A stretch of DNA of 64,000 nucleotides from Raphanus sativus. Its lineage: Eukaryota; Streptophyta; Magnoliopsida; Brassicales; Brassicaceae. The stretch lies in the NCBI RefSeq assembly GCF_000801105.2, contig NC_079519.1, positions 28,495,288-28,559,287 of the forward strand. The letters run 5' to 3'. This document shows, piece by piece, positions 58,104 to 64,000 of this stretch. A model generated the notes under the pieces. The model made no database searches. It was not told the DNA's origin and worked only from the letters and a program-made list of their open reading frames with translations. Both the position numbers and the translations under genes were made by a program. Numbering within the stretch: position 1 is the first letter of the stretch; each line of letters begins with the position of its first letter.

Positions 58104-59966
58104 TTACAATTTCTTAGATATCATATGGAGCAAACTATCAATAGTAATATCAAAAGCATCTCGGAACCTCTCAAACTTACCGTTAGGATCTCCATAGACC
58201 AAACCAGGCAAAAGCTCATGAACAATGTAACTTCTCATATCCTCTCTTTCCCTTAGACTCATTGACATCAACTCCTTAATCACGTTCACTTTCTTTGCCT
58301 TTAAATCTTCTTTGTTTATATACACCGAGTATGTCCGGTGATCCTCCGGTAAATGCCACGTGTACTGATAATACGCTGTGTACGGATCAAAGATAACCGG
58401 GATACAACCGGCTACAAGGGAATCAAAAACCGATTTTCTTGTCGGACTGTCTCCTGGCGGCTGAAGACAGAACTCTGAGTCTTGAAAAAGCTCTATAACC
58501 GATTCCGGTTTATCGCACCCTCCACCGGTACAGTTCAAGAACCGGCACTGGTCCGGAGATGACCTGCATTGGTCTATCAATGTTGACCGGATGTTATCAG
58601 GGTTACCGGGTCTTGCTCCACCAGCGAAACTGATTAGGCTCCGCCGATGTTTCACGATGATCTTGTTTTGCCAAGTTGAGATATCGTCGTCGGTTTTCGG
58701 GTGGAAGAACGTCGGATGTGGTATAGCAACGTCGTTGACTTCCCATGGATTACGTTCGATGAGAAGCTTTGTAGGGTTTTTCATTTCTTGCATCTCAAGT
58801 AAACTTGATCCCCAAGAAAACTTGCTGTTCCTTCTAAAATCCCAAGAGATCTTTCCAAGAACGAACACATGATCTTTCCCTGAGTTTTTCCGCCAAGACT
58901 GCTTCGATCCGAGCCACTTAACAGCCTCGATGGCCAAAACGTCCTTCACATCCTCCGAAACGTTCTTGAAATGCCATCTCAAAACATCGATACCGCCGTA
59001 AAAGGGTACATAGAAGAGCTTCGCTAGGTTCTCGTCGTAAACCCTACATGGATGCTTCAGAACACGAGAATGAAAGATCGGCTCAAGAGAGTACTGATGC
59101 GTTCTAAACCAGCCTTTACCAAGAATCTCAATGGATTCACCGAGCGCATCGTTCTTGAAGTAGCTACAAAAGTTGGCCCATGGAACCATGTCCGAGCATT
59201 CTCCCAACAAGTCTTTGTTGAATTTAGACGGTAGATCATAAACGTAGATACCTCTTCCTTCGCAAAATTCTTGTTTGTTGCGGTTGTTTCCCATCGATAG
59301 CCAAGATCTTTGTATCTTGAGATACTTGTCCACTGCCTTTAGAGCAGTCTCCTCGTCTTCATCCTTGGAGTTGATATATCGATATCGCTCTTCTCCGGTC
59401 TCTGGGTCCCAATCAACAGGAAACGAATCAAGATTCTTCTCACTGATGAGTTTAGAGTCTTGATCAAGACCGGAACCTCTTTCTCCCGTGGAAGTTTCGT
59501 TCGTGATGACGTTGGGGCTTGTTCCGACCGTAGAGTTGTATGAGTCTCTTTCTCCGGTATCAGTTTCATTCTTTGCGAAACTCTTGTGTCCACCTTCACC
59601 AAGAACAACAACACTCTTCTCTTCTTCACTTTTGATCACGTTTTCACTAACCGGTTTAGTGAAATTACTGACCGGTACATGTAAACCAGGCTGAGTACCG
59701 GCGGTGAGACAGTAAAGATCGTTGAGCTTACGCGAAGAGATGCAAATATGAACGACGTTACCGGAGATAACGGTGGTGGAAGTTGACCAGAGATAGATAA
59801 AGAAGAGAAAAAGAATCGTGAGTGGAACACGGTAGAGAAGTGAACTAAAGAAGACAGAACATATGCTATTACATCCAATACGAGGATCTTTATGTGATGC
59901 CTCTGGTTTCTCTGTTTCGGTCTTTTTGGATGTTCTTGGTCGTCTTTTTGAGATGGAGACAGGCAT
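58104..59966 (-). CDS. XUT1: Xyloglucan-specific galacturonosyltransferase XUT1/RHS8 (GT47)
   Basis: An intronless frame of 620 codons from the chosen ATG (MPVSISKRRPRTSKK); an in-frame ATG at 60068 would add 34 residues. It is a type II Golgi protein: a basic cytosolic end, a transmembrane segment (LYRVPLTILFLFFIYLWS, about residues 45-62), a Ser/Glu-rich stem, and a GT47 exostosin catalytic domain (EGRGIYVYDLPSKFN near residue 235; FCLQPPGDSPTRKSVFDSLV and AGCIPVIFDP near the end). At1g63450, root hair specific 8, adds galacturonic acid to xyloglucan in root-hair walls. Assignment rests on this family, its lack of introns and its position next to AHL5. Confidence 0.88.
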   Translation of the reverse strand: MPVSISKRRPRTSKKTETEKPEASHKDPRIGCNSICSVFFSSLLYRVPLTILFLFFIYLWSTSTTVISGNVVHICISSRKLNDLYCLTAGTQPGLHVPVSNFTKPVSENVIKSEEEKSVVVLGEGGHKSFAKNETDTGERDSYNSTVGTSPNVITNETSTGERGSGLDQDSKLISEKNLDSFPVDWDPETGEERYRYINSKDEDEETALKAVDKYLKIQRSWLSMGNNRNKQEFCEGRGIYVYDLPSKFNKDLLGECSDMVPWANFCSYFKNDALGESIEILGKGWFRTHQYSLEPIFHSRVLKHPCRVYDENLAKLFYVPFYGGIDVLRWHFKNVSEDVKDVLAIEAVKWLGSKQSWRKNSGKDHVFVLGKISWDFRRNSKFSWGSSLLEMQEMKNPTKLLIERNPWEVNDVAIPHPTFFHPKTDDDISTWQNKIIVKHRRSLISFAGGARPGNPDNIRSTLIDQCRSSPDQCRFLNCTGGGCDKPESVIELFQDSEFCLQPPGDSPTRKSVFDSLVAGCIPVIFDPYTAYYQYTWHLPEDHRTYSVYINKEDLKAKKVNVIKELMSMSLREREDMRSYIVHELLPGLVYGDPNGKFERFRDAFDITIDSLLHMISKKL

Positions 59967-60835
59967 GTTTTCCTTTTTTGGTTGTTTATGGATGTTCTTT
60001 CGTGTGTATCGTTTTGTATATGTTTTCTTTTGAAGGACATGCACGCACGTCTGGCTAATCATTGTCAATTATAATGCTGCTGCACGTCTTAGTGTAACGA
60101 CCTTAATCATATATTAAAATGATTTGTAAACGATGTTAGCTGTAGATGAATGCGTGTCTGAATCTTATATCAAAATTAGTCCAATTAAGTACTGTGGATA
60201 TTTTAGTTTTTGTTTCTAATATTTTTTTAATCATGAACTCTGTAGAAATTTCCCGAAATTCATTGTAACTAAATCAATAGATAATTAAATCATTGGCGAT
60301 AAGTTGGCAGAGGAAGATGGTTTTGGCTCACATGATTAACATCAATCTCTTACCTGTAACTAGAGTATTGCTCACTCCGTTTTTAAAAGACTCGGAGACA
60401 ACTATACACTGTTCGTTCAGCGTCAATGACAAGTTACCGGCACGTAATACATGTGTGTGAGCCTCTAAAATTTACAGCGGCAATAAAAATGGTAAAAAGG
60501 CCAACTGCGGCAGTTACCGTCCACAATCATATAACAACGATGCATCACTATTTAACTCTAATGTTTGTTATTTACTGTCCATGTCCTCAGATCATCATTA
60601 TTGCAAAACCCCACTTGGGTTTCTATTTTTTCTTTTTCTTTTTTTGGTTCAAAATTAAAAAAAAATTAAAGTCGGACCAACCGCGGGCCGCCACGTGTCG
60701 TGAGGCCGCAAACAGTAAAGAGAAACCGTTCCTTTATTCGCGACTTTGCCTGCAGTTTGTTTGTGTTTTGTGGGGTCCACCTCCCCCTTTTTGTCTTAAA
60801 AATCTCCAAGAGAAACCGGGATATTAATGCTCTTA
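59967..60835. other. XUT1 upstream region
   Basis: The promoter and leader of the minus-strand XUT1 gene should lie here. 60258-60404 is duplicated at 62782-62932 as part of the F-box tandem duplication. A CACGTG G-box lies at about 60693. Confidence 0.5.
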
Positions 60836-61120
60836 GAGCATCTCCATTGAGAGTTTTTGAGGGGGTTCATACCTTTCCCAAGAAAAAAAAATATTAAAAT
60901 AAACAAATCTCATGAACCTCTCTCCACCGAAGCTCTTCCCGGTGAACCCCTCTCTCCTGAAGTTCATCACTGTAGTGTGGGCCCCACATGTCGTGGTGGC
61001 CCATGATTGGTCTATTTTTTTTTTTTTTTTTAAAAAAATCAAAAAGAAAAATAAAAAAGATTTAATAATTAAAAATTGAAAAGATAAACTCCAAAAAAGG
61101 GTTCACCAATGGAGATGCTC
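60836..61120. mobile_element. PIF/Harbinger-type (Tourist-like) MITE
   Basis: 285 bp with termini GAGCATCTCCATTGA and the complement GAGCATCTCCATTGG, and TTA target copies at 60833-60835 and 61121-61123. The duplicated flank near 62932 lacks it. Confidence 0.88.
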
Positions 61121-61399
61121 TTAGATGCTGGCGTTTTGAAGAACGAACAGGGAACATAAATTAACGATACAATCCCCTTACAACAACAACGTAGCAATTG
61201 TTCTATTTCTTAGATTTCCCTAGCAATGCTATGTGACATCTGCATAAACGATTTCCTCAAGAAAGTGAACAAAGTTATTGTGACACGACGACATTGCTAT
61301 ACAAAACATTATGTTTTCATGTTTCTGCCTCCAGTCAACCAAATATATATAAAGAGCACAAAAGTCCCATGCAATATCAAATTTTATTCAAGAACAAGT

Positions 61400-62611
61400 T
61401 TAAAAAGAAAAAAACAACATAACATTCTCTACGTAATCACAAGAAAGCAACATTACAGAAGCCGGTTGAAACTTATCGTAAGAAAACCATTTATTTATGA
61501 GTCTATTCGTCTTGTGATCGTAATAGAGAACAAGACACCGAGCATAGCTGTCTTTGAATAAGAAAACAATCTGACCCGTATGAGTAGTGCCTATGATGTC
61601 TAATGAAGACTTCCAACGACAACTCACTGTCCAAGGAATGTCGAGACGAATCTTCGACCATTCTACAGTATCTTCCATAACCCACAAATCAAATGTAGTA
61701 ATAGAGGGATAAGTTTGGACGACAAATGTTACTTTTCCTTGGTAGTTTATCAAAGATAGACGATAAAAACCGTCTGGAATCCAGGATAATTGAGGAAGGA
61801 GATCCAACTTCTCGGTCCTAACATCAAACCTCATTAAGAACCATTCGGACATCCTTTTCTTGCCCGTGGAAGAGACATAATACATAACCCCATTGATGCA
61901 CACACTATTAGTTATAGGACAATGAGGACTAGTGTTACACTTAACCATTCTCCATGCTTGTGCAACTCTTCCTTCTCGTCCCATTAATGTAAACACTTTA
62001 TGTTCAGAAGAAGTAACTTCGGGGTAGTCACCCACCTTTTCAGACTTACACACTGCTAGCACTTTATATTGGGATTCAACTGGATCAAATCCGAAAAAAC
62101 TTCGAATTATTTTTTCTCTTGATCTCACTCTGGGTAAGTATATGGACTTACCTGTACTAGGGCGAGTTATGATTTGTTTCTCTCCATATCCAAAGCTTAT
62201 CAAGCCATTGACGTAATGAACATCGCTGGGGGGCTGACTCCGAATCTCGCACGAGGTATGAGAGATAGAAGATGGAAATACGATGTTCTCCTCTACAAGA
62301 GTTGTTGATGGTGACGAGTAGAAGAACCACTTGTAGTATCCGCTTTGTTTATATATGCTATTTACAGCATAGAGCAGACGTGGTGGTTGTGGCTGTATCG
62401 AATGAGAGGGGAACGATCTGATGAAAACTTGGCTGCTGATGATAGTTGACCATGACTTAGAAACAAGGAAAAACCTAGACACAGCTTTTACACGCAATCT
62501 AGTCAAGATTTCTATCAGTAGATCGGGAGGAAGTGAGTTTGAATCCTTGCCAATCTTTGTCTTTTTGCTGTTGTTATGTCTTATCATCATGATGGCATTT
62601 TTGTTTCTCAA
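61400..62611 (-). CDS. F-box and associated interaction domain protein
   Basis: An intronless 403-codon frame. The F-box is at about residues 24-65 (LPPDLLIEILTRLRVKAVSR). A type 3 F-box-associated (FBA) domain fills most of the rest (VNGLISFGYG near 130; VCINGVMYYV near 250; FDLWVMEDTVEWSKIRLDIP near 308-328). Such proteins are substrate receptors of SCF ubiquitin ligases in a large, fast-evolving Brassicaceae family; the substrate is unknown. The start could be codon 1 or one of the Mets at codons 8-9. It is intact and is the complete member of a tandem pair. Confidence 0.9.
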   Translation of the reverse strand: MRNKNAIMMIRHNNSKKTKIGKDSNSLPPDLLIEILTRLRVKAVSRFFLVSKSWSTIISSQVFIRSFPSHSIQPQPPRLLYAVNSIYKQSGYYKWFFYSSPSTTLVEENIVFPSSISHTSCEIRSQPPSDVHYVNGLISFGYGEKQIITRPSTGKSIYLPRVRSREKIIRSFFGFDPVESQYKVLAVCKSEKVGDYPEVTSSEHKVFTLMGREGRVAQAWRMVKCNTSPHCPITNSVCINGVMYYVSSTGKKRMSEWFLMRFDVRTEKLDLLPQLSWIPDGFYRLSLINYQGKVTFVVQTYPSITTFDLWVMEDTVEWSKIRLDIPWTVSCRWKSSLDIIGTTHTGQIVFLFKDSYARCLVLYYDHKTNRLINKWFSYDKFQPASVMLLSCDYVENVMLFFSF

Positions 62612-63526
62612 ACCCTAATCTCTCCGCCTCTCCCCTGAAGTTAGATTGGTATATGATGGGTCAATTTTATACTAAGGTAAGATCGTTTAGTTATTGGGGT
62701 TAACCGCCTAACTGAAATTGGATTTAACCAGGTCGGGTATAGGTAACAACACATCACATTGTAATCATGAATTCTATATAAATTCATTGTAACTAAATCA
62801 ATAGATAATTAAATCATTGGCGATAACTAAAGTTGACAGAGGAAGATGGTTTTGGCTCACATGATTAATATCGATCTCTTACCTGTAACTAGAGTATTGC
62901 TCACTCCGTTTTTAAAAGGACTCGGAGACAACATAGATTATTTGACGATATATTCCCCTTACGACAACAACATAGCAATTGTTCGATTTCTTAAATTTCC
63001 TTAGCAATGCTATGTGACATCTGCATAAACAATTCCCTCAAGAAAGTGAACAAAGTTATTGTGACACGATGACATCACTATACAAAACATTATGTTTTCA
63101 TGTTTCTGCCTCCAGTCAATCAAATATAATATAATGAGCACAACAGTCCCATGCATTATCAACTTATTCAAGAACAAGTTTAAAAAGAAAAAAAACGACA
63201 TAGCAGTCTCTACGTAATAACAAGAAAAAGCAACATTGCCGAAACCGATTGAAACCCTACTTCTTTACCATAAGAAACCCTCTATTTATGAGTCTAATCG
63301 TCTTGTGATTGTAATAGAGAACAAAACGCCAAGCATATATGTGCTCGCTGTTGAAGTAAGTTTGATCTTGAAGAGCAGCTACCTAATTCTATCGAGTTCA
63401 GGTTATCTAAAAGGATTTGAATATTATCTATTTGTGTTATGCCTAATGAGTTTAGAAATTTTGTGATATATAAGGAGATGCTAGTATGTAGCGTAACTTA
63501 CTTATGAGTTGTGATATCTAAGAGTT

Positions 63527-63952
63527 TTAGTTATTGAATGAGTTCTCTAAAGCAATAAGCGAGTTTGAGTTTGAATTCTTATTTTGTGTTCTAGAAATAA
63601 AGATTCTATAGTCGCTATCATTGTAGAAGAAAACAAACTGACCCGTAGGAATAGTGCCTATGATATCTATTCTAGACTTCCAACCACCATTCCAAGGAAT
63701 GTCGACATGAATCCTCGACCATTCTACATTATCTTCCATAACCCACAAATCAAACGTAGTACTATAGGGATAAGTTTGAACGACAAATATAACTTTCCCT
63801 TGGTAGTTTATTAAAGATAGAGGACTCAAATCGTATAACCTCCAGGATAATCGAGAAAGGAGATCCGACTTCTTGGTCTTTATGTTAAACTTAAACCTCA
63901 TTAAGAACCATTCAAACATCATTTTCTTGCCCGTGTAAGTGACATAATACAA
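63527..63952 (-). pseudogene. Truncated second F-box/FBA copy
   Basis: The minus-strand frame from 63952 (YYVTYTGKKMMFEWFLMRF onward, FDLWVMEDNVEWSRI) matches the FBA part of the neighbour at 61400-62611. Homology stops abruptly at 63952 in the upstream direction, so the F-box half is missing within the window. An unrelated insert replaces the normal C-terminus. It is non-functional unless the true gene structure lies beyond the window edge. Confidence 0.75.
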
Positions 63953-64000
63953 ATTAGTTTACACTTCTTTTTAAAAATTAATTTAACCCCACTGAAAGGA

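Larger units (their letters stand above)
60258..63952. repeat. Tandem duplication of the F-box region
   Basis: Left copy 60258-60404 plus 61164 to about 62030; right copy 62782-62932 plus 62947-63952. The left copy contains about 750 extra bases including the Harbinger MITE. The right copy has about 260 extra bases (63340-63600) inside the F-box 3' end, and its homology ends at 63952. Confidence 0.85.

Overview
This is plant nuclear DNA from a crucifer, most likely Brassica or a close relative. It is AT-rich, has intron-split genes with GT..AG junctions, and carries Brassicaceae-type gene families and a dense plant transposon load. The readable genes keep the order of Arabidopsis chromosome 1 around At1g63640 to At1g63450, in reverse: kinesin-14 tail, DUF26 secretory protein, defensin-like peptide, BSK7, AHL5, XUT1/RHS8. 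This synteny was recognised from remembered protein sequences, not from a search.

Left part (1-20.4 kb). It opens with the last exon of an RS-rich protein and a 100-N assembly gap. A locally triplicated segment follows; its first copy is split by a complete short LTR retrotransposon. Then come a Helitron, a Stowaway MITE, three C-terminal exons of a kinesin-14 whose motor exons are absent, two small hAT elements (one in a kinesin intron), a LINE fossil, an intact RALF-like peptide gene, a TIR-NBS pseudogene, a DUF26 secretory gene with a decapitated tandem copy, and a third hAT.

Middle (20.4-44.3 kb). A 6.9 kb CACTA transposon has a full transposase gene chain and is bounded by a TAG duplication. 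Next are a minus-strand Helitron with internal ~520 bp repeats, an RPA1-like gene fragment, a Yippee-like zinc protein gene with a frameshift, a defensin-like gene, a truncated tRNA, the ten-exon BSK7 gene, and then MITEs and Helitron remains.

Right part (44.3-64 kb). A full-length but dead LINE lies inside a 24 bp target duplication. It is followed by the five-exon AHL5 gene, an 861 bp palindromic Mutator-like element with a telomere-like core, the intronless XUT1/RHS8 glycosyltransferase gene, a Harbinger-type MITE, and a tandem F-box pair of which the second is broken.

The host genes are ordinary for the family: brassinosteroid signalling, chromatin binding, root-hair xyloglucan synthesis and secreted peptides. 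They do not form a pathway together. The more unusual material is in the mobile elements, above all the CACTA gene, where a stop codon sits in the splice donor of one intron so that splicing decides whether a second protein module is added.
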